Source: Marinobacter goseongensis (GTDB lineage: Bacteria > Pseudomonadota > Gammaproteobacteria > Pseudomonadales > Oleiphilaceae). From it: a stretch of DNA of 64,000 nt. The stretch covers positions 1 to 64,000 of the forward strand of contig NZ_JAKZAI010000001.1 of NCBI RefSeq assembly GCF_023156235.1, given 5' to 3'. The position numbers and the translations under genes are program-made. Each line of letters begins with the position of its first letter. Within the stretch, counting starts at the first letter, position 1. Under the pieces are notes generated by a model that saw nothing but the letters and a program-made list of their open reading frames with translations, did no database searches and had not been told where the DNA came from. Below are positions 55,285-63,779 of this stretch, in pieces.

Positions 55285-56499
55285 TCACTGCTGGTAATTC
55301 GAAAGAAAGTGGGCAAGCCGTGTCATGGAGTCCTCCAGGGTATCAACCCGGGGCAGGAAGACCACCCTCAGATGTTGCTTGTCATTGATATTGAAAGCCG
55401 AGCCCTGAACCAGAAGAATGCGCTCCTGCAACAGCAGATCCAGCACAAGCTTCTCGTCGTTGACGATCGGGAACTTCTTGGGGTCCAGTTTCGGAAACAG
55501 GTAAAGCGCCCCCTTGGGCTTGACACAGCTCACCCCGGGAATGTCATTCAGCAGTCGCCATGCGGTTTCCCGTTGCTCGAACAATCGGCCACCGGGGGCC
55601 ACCAGATCATCGATAGACTGGTAGCCGCCGAGTGCGGTCTGGATGGCCAACTGGGCGGGCACGTTGGCGCACAGCCGCATATTGGACAGCATCTCGATAC
55701 CTTCGATGAGGTCCCGCGCGCGGTGCTTGGCGCCACTGATGATCATCCAGCCGGAGCGGTAGCCTGCGGCCCGGTAATTCTTGGACAGACCGTTGTAGGT
55801 GAAGAACAGCACGTCGTCGGCCAATGAAGCCGTGGACACGTGCCGGGTGCCGTCGTACAGAATCTTGTCGTAGATCTCGTCAGACAGAATGATCAGGTTG
55901 TGCTGTCGGGCCAGCTCGATGACCTGCTCCAGCAGCTCCGTTGAGTAAACCGCCCCGGTCGGGTTGTTGGGGTTGATCAGCACGATCGCGCGGGTGCGCT
56001 TGGTGATCTTCTTGCGAATATCGTCAATGTCGGGAAACCAGTCCTGGGCTTCATCACAGTGATAATGCACCGGCTTGCCACTGGAGAGCGTCACGGCCGC
56101 CGTCCACAACGGGTAATCCGGAGCCGGAATCAGCACTTCGTCGCCGGTGTTGAGCATGGCCTGCATGGACATGACGATGAGCTCACTGACGCCGTTGCCA
56201 AGGAAAATGTCGTCGATATCGACTTTGTCGATGCCCCGCTGCTGGCAGTAGTGCATGACCGCCTTGCGGGCAGAGAACAGCCCCTTGGATTCCACATAGC
56301 CCTGGGCCAGAGGCATGTTGTAGATCACATCCTGCTGAATTTCTTCGGGTACATCCAGCTCGAACGCGGCCGGATTGCCGATGTTCAGCTTCAGCACCCG
56401 ATGCCCTTCTTCTTCGAGCCGACGGGCCTCACGCAGAACCACGCCACGTATTTCGTAACACACGTTATCCAGCTTGGCGGACTTGTGGAAGTTCTGCAT
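55285..56499 (-). CDS. alaA: Alanine-forming pyridoxal phosphate aminotransferase (AlaA type)
   Basis: 404 residues, fold-type I aminotransferase. The PLP lysine lies in YNGLSKNYRAAGYRSGW. NPNNPTGAVYS and SDEIYDKILYDG are the cofactor motifs. The N-terminal SAKLDNVCYEIRGVV and overall length match E. coli AlaA (YfbQ), the glutamate-pyruvate transaminase. The substrate is inferred from that likeness. A TATAAT on this strand at 56535-56540 is a plausible -10 box. Confidence 0.88.
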   Translation of the reverse strand: MQNFHKSAKLDNVCYEIRGVVLREARRLEEEGHRVLKLNIGNPAAFELDVPEEIQQDVIYNMPLAQGYVESKGLFSARKAVMHYCQQRGIDKVDIDDIFLGNGVSELIVMSMQAMLNTGDEVLIPAPDYPLWTAAVTLSSGKPVHYHCDEAQDWFPDIDDIRKKITKRTRAIVLINPNNPTGAVYSTELLEQVIELARQHNLIILSDEIYDKILYDGTRHVSTASLADDVLFFTYNGLSKNYRAAGYRSGWMIISGAKHRARDLIEGIEMLSNMRLCANVPAQLAIQTALGGYQSIDDLVAPGGRLFEQRETAWRLLNDIPGVSCVKPKGALYLFPKLDPKKFPIVNDEKLVLDLLLQERILLVQGSAFNINDKQHLRVVFLPRVDTLEDSMTRLAHFLSNYQQ

Positions 56500-56534
56500 A
56501 AGACTGTGGTTCCCTTAACCCGATATCAGAAAAA

Positions 56535-56540
56535 ATTATA
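56535..56540 (-). promoter_or_regulatory. -10 box for alaA
   Basis: Perfect TATAAT on the minus strand, 36 bases upstream of the alaA start. The -35 match is poor. Confidence 0.4.
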
Positions 56541-56646
56541 ATAACATCAATCTCGTATTCTAGCGGAGCATGACCGCCGGGCAACAGGGCAATTGTGATG
56601 AATTATGGCGAAAGAGGACTTTGTTCTTCGGATGATGTATTGTGCG

Positions 56647-56657
56647 CAATTCAATTG
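56647..56657 (+). promoter_or_regulatory. Candidate OhrR operator before the gpx-ohrR pair
   Basis: CAATTCAATTG is a perfect palindrome of the form CAATT-N-AATTG, the core of the Bacillus ohrA operator TACAATTAAATTGTA. Another CAATT half lies at 56662-56666. The site is 23 bases before the gpx GTG start. Confidence 0.55.
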
Positions 56658-56680
56658 ATGGCAATTAAAGGAGAGGGCGT

Positions 56681-57163
56681 GTGAGCGAAAGTATTTACGA
56701 TTTTAGCGTTCAGGATATCAAGGGTAACGACCACGACATGGCGGAGTATCGGGGCAAAGTGCTGCTGATCGTTAATACTGCCAGCAAGTGTGGGTTCACC
56801 CCCCAGTTCGAGGGTCTGCAGGCGCTGCACAAGGATCTTGGCGAACGCGGGCTCGACGTGTTGGGGTTTCCCTGCAATCAGTTTCTCAATCAGGATCCCG
56901 CAGACAATGGCGCCATCAGCCAGTTCTGCAGCCTGAACTATGGCGTGGATTTTCCGATGTTTGCCAAGATCGAGGTCAACGGCCCCGAGGCGCACCCGCT
57001 GTACCGCTTTCTGAAACAGCAAGCCAAAGGTCTGATGGGCTCGGAGAAGGTCAAGTGGAACTTCACGAAGTTTCTGGTGAACAGGGACGGGCAGGTGGTT
57101 CGCCGTTATCCGCCGACCAGTAAGCCGGAAGCGATCCGTGCCGACATCGAAAAGCTGCTGTAA
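56681..57163 (+). CDS. Glutathione peroxidase family thiol peroxidase
   Basis: 160 residues from GTG 56681, with AAAGGAGAGG just upstream. The peroxidatic Cys37 is in NTASKCGFTPQ. LGFPCNQFLNQ and KWNFTKFLVN supply the Gln/Trp/Asn tetrad and the resolving Cys region. It uses Cys, not selenocysteine. It reduces hydrogen peroxide or organic hydroperoxides using thioredoxin or glutathione; many bacterial members prefer thioredoxin. The ohrR gene follows 3 bases after its stop. Confidence 0.93.
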   Translation: MSESIYDFSVQDIKGNDHDMAEYRGKVLLIVNTASKCGFTPQFEGLQALHKDLGERGLDVLGFPCNQFLNQDPADNGAISQFCSLNYGVDFPMFAKIEVNGPEAHPLYRFLKQQAKGLMGSEKVKWNFTKFLVNRDGQVVRRYPPTSKPEAIRADIEKLL

Positions 57164-57166
57164 TTT

Positions 57167-57634
57167 ATGACCGCACCGGAGGATGGCCTGGCCCTGGACA
57201 GCCAGGTCTGCTTTGCTCTGTACACCGCCAACCGCGCGGTGGTTGCGCGTTACCGGCCGTTGCTGGCCGAGCTGGGCCTGACCTATCCGCAGTACCTGGT
57301 GATGCTGGTGCTGTGGGAGGCTGCGGCGGGCGATCACCGCTTGAAGGTGTCAGAGGTGGGTGACCGTCTGCGGCTGGATTCCGGCACCCTGACGCCACTG
57401 TTGAAGCGCCTGGAGTTGCGCGGGCTGGTTAATCGTGCTCGCGGCGAAGACGATGAGCGGGTGGTGACGGTAGCTGTGACGCGAGCGGGCTACGACTTGC
57501 GTGCGCAGGCCTGTTCTGTGCCGGAACGTCTGCTATGCGCTACCGGGGTGGCACCGGAGCGATTGATGGCGCTTCGGGACGAGCTCAGGTCGGTTCTTGC
57601 CGAGCTGGAGCGTCAGGCGCCCAGCGTTCGATAA
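57167..57634 (+). CDS. ohrR: OhrR-type MarR-family organic peroxide sensor
   Basis: 155 residues. LALDSQVCFALYTANRAV holds the reactive Cys15 expected of OhrR, followed by YRPLLAELGLTYPQYLVML and the winged helix (KVSEVGDRLRLDSGTLTPLLKRLE). Oxidation of this Cys releases the repressor from DNA. It is cotranscribed with a glutathione peroxidase rather than the usual ohr. The last 50 bases overlap the convergent sensor kinase gene. Confidence 0.9.
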   Translation: MTAPEDGLALDSQVCFALYTANRAVVARYRPLLAELGLTYPQYLVMLVLWEAAAGDHRLKVSEVGDRLRLDSGTLTPLLKRLELRGLVNRARGEDDERVVTVAVTRAGYDLRAQACSVPERLLCATGVAPERLMALRDELRSVLAELERQAPSVR

Positions 57635-59585
57635 CGGCTTTCAGATCGTTGCGGTTGTAAGGCTTGGTAATGTAGTCGTTCATACCGGAAGCCAGGCAAT
57701 TCTCCCGGTCCCCCTGCATGACGTTGGCGGTCACCGCGATCACCGGCAAGGTTTTCCAGGCAGGGTTCTCCCGGATCTGCCGAGTCGCTTCATAGCCGTC
57801 CATGACTGGCATCTGGCAATCCATCAGAACCATGTCGTACGTCCTGTTCTCCATCGCCTGAAGCGCCCGCTTGCCGTTCTCCGCCAGATCAACGGTGTGC
57901 CCGAGCTTGCGCAACAGGCTGCTGGCCACCAGCTGATTGACCTGGTTGTCTTCCACCAGCAGGATGGCAAGGGCGGCTGAGCCCGCCGCCGCATTGTTTT
58001 CGCGTGTGGCCGCGGGCTCCGGCTCGGTGAGCGCGGTTTCGTAGACCGGCAGTGGCAGCGTCACGGTGAAATGGGTGCCGCGTCCCACTTCTGAATCCAC
58101 CAGAATCTGTCCGTGCATGCGCTCGATCAGTTGTCGGCAGAGCGTCAGACCGAGGCCGGTTCCGCCATAGAGGCGAGTGGTGTCGGTGTCCGCCTGGGAG
58201 AACGGCGAGAATATGCGGTGCAGTCCCTCTTTGGACATGCCGATACCGGTGTCGATCACGTCGATCTTGACGTTACCGCCAACCCGCGAAACCCCAACTT
58301 TCACGCTGCCATCATCGGTAAACTTGATGGCATTGCTGAGCAGGTTGTTGAGGATCTGGCGGGTGCGCGTGGGGTCACCGAGAAACATCTCGGGCAGGTC
58401 ACGGTCGATGTCTGCCAACAACTCGATGTGTTTTCTGCGGGCCTGCTGGGTATGGAGAACGGCACATTCCTCGATCAGGTTGCGGACGTTGAACGGAATG
58501 TTTTCCAGGCTCAGCTTGCCCGCTTCGACCTTCGATATATCGAGGATGTCGTTCAGCAGCCCCAACAGGCTCTGCCCGGCGTTCAGCGCGATCTCAAGCC
58601 GGTTACGCTGTTCCGGATCAAGATCCCCTTCCAGCGCAAGCCCCAGCATACCCAGTACCCCGTTGAGCGGGGTGCGGATTTCGTGGCTCATACTGGCCAG
58701 GAAATTGGCCCGTGAGCGCGCCCGCCGCACGGCATCCTCCTTGGCCTTCACCAGCGCCCGATTGCCCCGCTGCAAGGCTGCGTTCTTCTCCGAGATTTCG
58801 CGGGTGCGGTCATCCACCTCCCGCTCCAGTTGCGCCGAGTAGTTTTTCATGGCGCTCTCGGCACGCCGCAGTTGGGCAAGGCTGGAGTCGATGGTTTGCA
58901 GGTGCTGGTTGATGATCCCGACCATTGCACCGATTTCGTCTTCCTGGTGGTTTAGCGGAATAGGCAGGCGGACCTTCTCGGGTGTTTCCGCCTGCACCCG
59001 GCTCAGCGCATTGATGACGTTCATCATCGGACGAGTAAGTACGAGATAGAAAATAGCCAGCAGTGCGGCTGACAGGACCAAGCTCTTGAAGAAACCGCTG
59101 AGCAGGGTGTAACCGGCCCGCTGCATAAAGATCAGGCCATAGTGAAAGGTATCGATGGTTACCGTCAGTGTGCCCAGAGGCAGGTCCGCAAGCTGGCGCA
59201 CCCGCAGCTCGTCGCTGAAGGTCCGGTTTGCACCGAACAGGGCATCGCTGATCCAGCGGTAGGGCGACACCGGGCTGCTCTGACTGGCCGCTGCCATGGT
59301 GTGGCCGTCGTTATCAATGATGCGGGCATCAATGGTTGCAGGATGACGCAACAAGCCATCAAGGAGCTCTTCCGCCAGGCGGACATCAATGTTGTAGGCA
59401 ATCTGGGAGGCCGGGCTGTGACTGATCTCGATCAGCGCGCGGATCTCTTCTTCCATGGATTCGCGGGCGCTGAAAAAGTCCAGGGTAACCTGCACAATGT
59501 TCAGAATCAGGCCCAGCGCCATGGCTAGCAACACGGTGTCGCGGGTGAGGCGAAAAGAAAGGCGTTTACGGAATAGCCTGGTCAC
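57585..59585 (-). CDS. Hybrid sensor histidine kinase with C-terminal receiver
   Basis: About 666 residues. Two transmembrane helices (about 18-38 and 165-185) enclose a periplasmic sensor of about 125 residues. A HAMP-like segment and coiled coil lead to HisKA (ASMSHEIRTPLNG), an ATPase domain (LSNAIKF, DTGIGMS, GGTGLGL) and a receiver (LLVEDNQVNQLV, phospho-Asp in VLMDCQMPVMDG, Lys in YITKPYN). There is no Hpt domain, so the phosphate must leave through a separate Hpt protein. The partner is unknown. Start: GTG 59585 chosen; a TTG at 59597 also opens the frame. Confidence 0.9.
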   Translation of the reverse strand: MTRLFRKRLSFRLTRDTVLLAMALGLILNIVQVTLDFFSARESMEEEIRALIEISHSPASQIAYNIDVRLAEELLDGLLRHPATIDARIIDNDGHTMAAASQSSPVSPYRWISDALFGANRTFSDELRVRQLADLPLGTLTVTIDTFHYGLIFMQRAGYTLLSGFFKSLVLSAALLAIFYLVLTRPMMNVINALSRVQAETPEKVRLPIPLNHQEDEIGAMVGIINQHLQTIDSSLAQLRRAESAMKNYSAQLEREVDDRTREISEKNAALQRGNRALVKAKEDAVRRARSRANFLASMSHEIRTPLNGVLGMLGLALEGDLDPEQRNRLEIALNAGQSLLGLLNDILDISKVEAGKLSLENIPFNVRNLIEECAVLHTQQARRKHIELLADIDRDLPEMFLGDPTRTRQILNNLLSNAIKFTDDGSVKVGVSRVGGNVKIDVIDTGIGMSKEGLHRIFSPFSQADTDTTRLYGGTGLGLTLCRQLIERMHGQILVDSEVGRGTHFTVTLPLPVYETALTEPEPAATRENNAAAGSAALAILLVEDNQVNQLVASSLLRKLGHTVDLAENGKRALQAMENRTYDMVLMDCQMPVMDGYEATRQIRENPAWKTLPVIAVTANVMQGDRENCLASGMNDYITKPYNRNDLKAVIERWAPDAPARQEPT

Positions 59586-59640
59586 CAGTTTACACAATCC
59601 CTGTCTGGAGGCGGTTCAGTCGCGAGCGGTCAGAATCCGG

Positions 59641-60417
59641 TCAATCATCGTAATCGGCTTTTTTCTTCCACTCGTCATCATGGAGAAAGGTATCCCAATC
59701 CTGGTCAAGTTTGGATGGGCCATCGTTACCTTCAGCGGCTTTCTGATCGTCAGTACTTATAGCCTCCAATTCCTTGATCCGGGTGCGGAAGCTTTTGACG
59801 GCCTTCATCGCAAGCGGGTTATCCTGAGACTTGCCCATTTCGGTGCTGGCCAGGTGATAGGAATGAATCGCCTTGCGAATCTGATTTTGCCGCACGTGGT
59901 CGCGAGCCTGAAAGACGTGGAGGTCGGCGTGTGTTTTATGCACCAAAAACAATACGTACTTCAGGTTTTTCTTGGCGGTGGCGTTGTCGATTTTCCCGGC
60001 CTTGTGCAGGCCTTCAATCATTTTGAAAAGATTTTGCAGTAACTCTTTAACATAGTTGGACTTCTCCGGGGAGTCGATTTTCACCGGTGAGCGACTGTCG
60101 TTATTTTCCAGTACCTGTGTTCTGAGTTGCTGGGCGGCGGCAAGCCAGTCGTTGACCGGCCGCGCGGATTTCAGTGCCAGCAACTCGTTACAGGCTTCCT
60201 CCATACGCTTGATCAGCAGCAGTTTCAGGTCCGGGGTGAGGTACTGGCCAGGGATCTCGTTGAGCAGGCGGTTGGCGCGGTTGTACTGGTCTTCCTGAGA
60301 AGCGGTTCGCCGGGCCCGTTCAATTTTCGACCGTTCCCGCATCTGGATCGCCACAATGATAATGATCGAAGCAGTGACAAGAGCGGCGAGTATCAGGACG
60401 ATCGTAGTGGTATCCAT
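59641..60417 (-). CDS. Membrane-anchored protein of unknown function
   Basis: 258 residues. One N-terminal transmembrane helix (TIVLILAALVTASIIIIVAI) precedes a cytosolic, strongly charged, helical region with probable coiled coils. There is a Lys-rich patch near 120-145 and a conserved-looking HKTHADLHVFQARDHVRQNQIRKAIHSYH segment. The acidic C-terminus ends DEWKKKADYDD. I know no family. It lies 55 bases upstream of the hybrid kinase on the same strand, so the two may be cotranscribed. Confidence 0.72.
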   Translation of the reverse strand: MDTTTIVLILAALVTASIIIIVAIQMRERSKIERARRTASQEDQYNRANRLLNEIPGQYLTPDLKLLLIKRMEEACNELLALKSARPVNDWLAAAQQLRTQVLENNDSRSPVKIDSPEKSNYVKELLQNLFKMIEGLHKAGKIDNATAKKNLKYVLFLVHKTHADLHVFQARDHVRQNQIRKAIHSYHLASTEMGKSQDNPLAMKAVKSFRTRIKELEAISTDDQKAAEGNDGPSKLDQDWDTFLHDDEWKKKADYDD

Positions 60418-60536
60418 GAGATTGCTAACGACTCCGCATCAGTTCGGGTAACGGCGCATCCGGTTTCACGAATTCCGGTTTCTCCGCAAGTAACCGAAAG
60501 ATTAGCAGAAAATCCGGAATGAATCCGTTTTCTAAT

Positions 60537-60571
60537 GTGAAAGATTCACGCGTTTTATTGATTTCGTGAAT
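60537..60571. promoter_or_regulatory. Clustered TTCACG/CGTGAA operator-like repeats upstream of the LysR gene
   Basis: GTGAAAGATTCAC is a perfect 5-3-5 palindrome, and its right arm ATTCACG also pairs with CGTGAAT 14 bases further on. Another TTCACGAATT lies about 80 bases upstream (near 60465). The spacing fits a LysR recognition/activation site pair. Left boundary may be off by one or two bases. Confidence 0.45.
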
Positions 60572-60647
60572 TGGCGCGATCCTGTACATTGTTGCAGTGA
60601 ATGCTGAGGCTTGGCCCCGGCGAAATGGCGCGTGCTGGAGTGGTGTA

Positions 60648-61658
60648 ATGGATATCTCCCGGGTGGATCTCAATCTTCTGGTGTACCTGGACGTGCTGCT
60701 CCGGGAGCGCAATGTTACCAAGGCCGCGAATCATCTGGGTATCACCCAGCCGGCCATGAGTAATGGCCTGCGGCGACTGAGGGATCTGTTCGGCGACCCG
60801 CTGCTGGTGCGCACCAGCGAGGGTATGTCGGCCACCGAACGTGCGCGGGAGTTGCAGCCGCTGGTGCGGAGCATACTGGCGGATATCGAGCAGGCGGTGC
60901 AGGAGAAAACGCCATTTTCGGCGATGGAAAGCCAGCGGGTATTCCGCATCATGGCCAGTGACTACGCCGAATCCTGCCTGATGCCGCGAGTGCTTCGGCG
61001 GATCCGTCAGGAGGCACCCCACGTCACCCTGGATGTTCTGACCCCCAGTGACGTCAGCTTTCTGGACGTGGAGCAGGGGCGTCTGGATATGGCGATCAAC
61101 CGGTTCGACAAGATCCCACAGTCGTTTCACCAGAAAACCCTGTGGACCGAATACTTCGCCTGCCTGATGAATGCGCGTAATCCGATTCTCAGGGAGCCAT
61201 TTACGCTGGACACCTACCTCGATGCCAGCCATATCTGGGTGAGCAAAACCGGTTTTGGTGTTGGGGTGGGGGTTAATCCGAAAGATGTGCAACGGTTGGG
61301 ATGGGTCGATGAAGCCTTGTCACTGATCGGTCGGAAGCGCCAGATATCTGTGTTTACCCGGCATTACCAGGTGGCGATGCTGTTGGCCGAACAGCACGAC
61401 CTGATTGCCACGCTGCCATCCCGGGCGGCGTGGCTTCAGAAAGACAACGCCAACCTGGTGGTGAAAGTGCCGCCTTTCGATATCCCGCCGTTTGAGCTCA
61501 AGATGGCCTGGAGCCCGTTGCTGCAACACAACGCCGACCATCAATGGCTGCGAAAACTGATTGCCGAAGTGGCGGAGGAGGTCGATGCGGAGTTTGCACC
61601 ATTCGGTGCGCAGTTCGAGTCTGCCGACATTCCGGGGCCCCATCGGTCAGAGCGGTAG
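60648..61658 (+). CDS. LysR-family transcriptional regulator
   Basis: 336 residues from ATG 60648 (MDISRVDLN), with GGAG eight bases upstream. A GTG 17 codons earlier is rejected. The winged helix-turn-helix covers about 5-65 (LLRERNVTKAANHLGITQPAMSNGLRRLR). The C-terminal inducer domain contains MASDYAESCLMPRVLRRIRQ, a NodD/LinR-like subgroup pattern. Its effector and targets are unknown; divergent genes from 60417 are possible targets. The 3' end overlaps the acetyltransferase by 12 bases. Confidence 0.92.
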   Translation: MDISRVDLNLLVYLDVLLRERNVTKAANHLGITQPAMSNGLRRLRDLFGDPLLVRTSEGMSATERARELQPLVRSILADIEQAVQEKTPFSAMESQRVFRIMASDYAESCLMPRVLRRIRQEAPHVTLDVLTPSDVSFLDVEQGRLDMAINRFDKIPQSFHQKTLWTEYFACLMNARNPILREPFTLDTYLDASHIWVSKTGFGVGVGVNPKDVQRLGWVDEALSLIGRKRQISVFTRHYQVAMLLAEQHDLIATLPSRAAWLQKDNANLVVKVPPFDIPPFELKMAWSPLLQHNADHQWLRKLIAEVAEEVDAEFAPFGAQFESADIPGPHRSER

Positions 61659-62615
61659 ATCCCTGAGTTCCAGAGAGCGGCGTCCGGCCTCCCACATGCG
61701 CACGAAGGTTTCCCCGAGCAGCTTGACCCTGCCGCCGTTGGCGAAACTGGCAAAGCCCTCCGGTTTGTAAAAGTCGTGGCGGTACAGCACGCCCTCGCGA
61801 TCCACAAGCATGAAAGGCTGGTCGGTCACTGGATAGTCGGGATTCACCAGGCGCAGCTCGATCCGGCTCGGTAGTCGTCTCATCAGTTCTACAATCTGGT
61901 GGCGACGCTTGATCAACGGCTTGTCGTCATGGATCAGCAGGCGGATTTCACTCAGTCGATGGCGGCGGGCCAGAGCTGACAGCAGCTCCCGGAACTGGTG
62001 GCGATCATAAATGTCGTGATCCAGCAGCCGATCATACAGCCAGAGCCGCTGGCATGCCTGGCCGGCCAGGGTGTCCAGCAGGGTAATCATGTGGTGTTCC
62101 GCGGAAAACAGCCAGGAAGGCCGGTCCTCGCCCAACAACAGCGGGCAGCTACGTTCGCCGGACTCGGAGGCGATCAGCCCCGGTGCAAGGCAGCGCATAT
62201 CCAAGTGGGGGATGCCGGCGTCGTCATACAGGTCCGAACAGACATGAAAGCCAGCGCGCTGATAAAAGGCGACCGCGTGTCGCTGGGCGGAGAGCCGCAG
62301 TTCATTGAACTGCTCCCCGGCGTCCCGGATCAGTTGGCGAAGCAGGGCTTCACCGACGCCTTGACCCCGCCATGGCGGCAGCACGGCCATGCGGCCGATG
62401 TGCGCGGTCTCGTCCAGCGTGGAAAACAGACGCGCTACGGCGACCGGTTCATTGTTTGTCGTCACCGCCAGGTAGTGGTCTGCGATTTCATCGGTGGCGT
62501 CCCATTCCAGGTGTGGCGGCACCCGCTGTTCGTCAACGAAGACCCGCTGCCGTATATCGCGAATGTGCCCCGGCGCCAGTTGCCAGCTGTATTTGCGGAT
62601 ACGTATCGGTGTCAT
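61647..62615 (-). CDS. GNAT acetyltransferase with a fused C-terminal domain of unknown function
   Basis: 322 residues. The N-terminal GNAT domain (about 1-145) includes the acetyl-CoA loop MAVLPPWRGQGVGEALL and AVAFYQRAGF. The second half (about 165-320) is a separate domain with WLYDRLLDHDIYDRHQFRELL, LLIHDDKPLIKRRHQIVELMRRLPS and RHDFYKPEGFASFANG, reminiscent of a degenerate phospholipase D-like fold. Its ATG overlaps the roxA stop by four bases, so the products may act together. Confidence 0.83.
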   Translation of the reverse strand: MTPIRIRKYSWQLAPGHIRDIRQRVFVDEQRVPPHLEWDATDEIADHYLAVTTNNEPVAVARLFSTLDETAHIGRMAVLPPWRGQGVGEALLRQLIRDAGEQFNELRLSAQRHAVAFYQRAGFHVCSDLYDDAGIPHLDMRCLAPGLIASESGERSCPLLLGEDRPSWLFSAEHHMITLLDTLAGQACQRLWLYDRLLDHDIYDRHQFRELLSALARRHRLSEIRLLIHDDKPLIKRRHQIVELMRRLPSRIELRLVNPDYPVTDQPFMLVDREGVLYRHDFYKPEGFASFANGGRVKLLGETFVRMWEAGRRSLELRDLPL

Positions 62616-63763
62616 TCGAAATACACAGATCCCTGGTTGTAGAGGTGGCTGAGCAGGCCACCGATGGCGGGATCCTCAACCAGCGTGGCCAGTCTGCTCG
62701 TGTCGATGCGGGCGCCAGCGCAGAGCAGCGGCGCGAGCGGCCTGGCATCGCCTTTCAGCAGGTATTGCTCGCCGTCCACAAACAGGGCGATTTCCTCGCC
62801 AAGGTCGTGATACGCAAACCGTGAGCCTTCGTTCCAGCGCAGTCGGGCACCATCCTGAACCTGCTCGCACAGAACCTCCGGCGTGATGGGCTCGTCCGGA
62901 GGCACCACTATCTCCATGCTCTTGGGCGCCGTGGTGTATTGCCCGAACCACAGGGAGAGTTGGCGCCGGTCGTTGAGCTTGTGGTGGATGACGTCAGCAA
63001 CTCGGTCGATCACCTCTGGCGCAATGGTCCCGGGGTTGTGCTGCACCTCAAGGTCCGGATCGGTCAGATGGTCGGCCGCATCGGACTGAGCGCAGAGGAA
63101 GTCGCTGAAGCCGGTGAGAATATCGTCGACGGTGGGGGCGCGAAAGCCGACCGAGAGCGTGATGCAATCGTCTTCCGCCACGCCGTAATGGCCAATGCCG
63201 GGGGGCAGATAGAGCATGTCACCGGGGGCCAGGGTCACCGTCTCCTCGCCGGTCCAGCTACTGAGAATGCGCAGGGGCGTGCCGTCTACCCGAGGGGAGG
63301 TGTGGTCACAATGGCCACCAAAGGTCCAGCGACGGTGTCCCTGGGCCTGCAACAGAAAGACGTCATACTGGTCGAAATGAGGGCCTACACTGCCGCCTTT
63401 GGGCGCGTAGCTGGCCATAATGTCGTCCAGGCGCCAGTTGGGTACAAAACGGAAGTGCTCCAGCAGGTCCGCGATGTCAGGGACCCAGTGATCGAGTCCC
63501 TGGACCAGCAACGTCCAGTCATGCTGCGGCAGGCTGCTGAAGCGGTCCGGGCTGAAGGGACCGTTGTGAAGCTGCCAGGGCTTGCCATCGTCGTTCTCGA
63601 TCACCAGGCGTGATTCCACGCCCTCTTCGCAGGCAAGTCCCGCCAGTTCATCGGCAGACACCGGGCATTGAAAGTCCGGAAACGCCTGGCGGATGACCAG
63701 CGGTTTTTTCTGCCAGTACTGGTTCAGGAATTGCGCTGCTGAGATTCCGCCGAGCATGTCCAT
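62612..63763 (-). CDS. roxA: Ribosomal protein uL16 arginine hydroxylase RoxA (YcfD)
   Basis: 383 residues. JmjC/cupin 2-oxoglutarate and iron(II) oxygenase: the metal triad HxD...H is seen in GPHFDQYDVF and GIGHYGVAED. The N-terminal FLNQYWQKKPLVIRQAFPDF and a C-terminal winged helix match E. coli YcfD, which hydroxylates an arginine of ribosomal protein L16. Start at ATG 63763 (a second ATG at 63757). It sits 16 bases after purB. Confidence 0.93.
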   Translation of the reverse strand: MDMLGGISAAQFLNQYWQKKPLVIRQAFPDFQCPVSADELAGLACEEGVESRLVIENDDGKPWQLHNGPFSPDRFSSLPQHDWTLLVQGLDHWVPDIADLLEHFRFVPNWRLDDIMASYAPKGGSVGPHFDQYDVFLLQAQGHRRWTFGGHCDHTSPRVDGTPLRILSSWTGEETVTLAPGDMLYLPPGIGHYGVAEDDCITLSVGFRAPTVDDILTGFSDFLCAQSDAADHLTDPDLEVQHNPGTIAPEVIDRVADVIHHKLNDRRQLSLWFGQYTTAPKSMEIVVPPDEPITPEVLCEQVQDGARLRWNEGSRFAYHDLGEEIALFVDGEQYLLKGDARPLAPLLCAGARIDTSRLATLVEDPAIGGLLSHLYNQGSVYFE

Positions 63764-63779
63764 AACGCGTTTTCCACTA

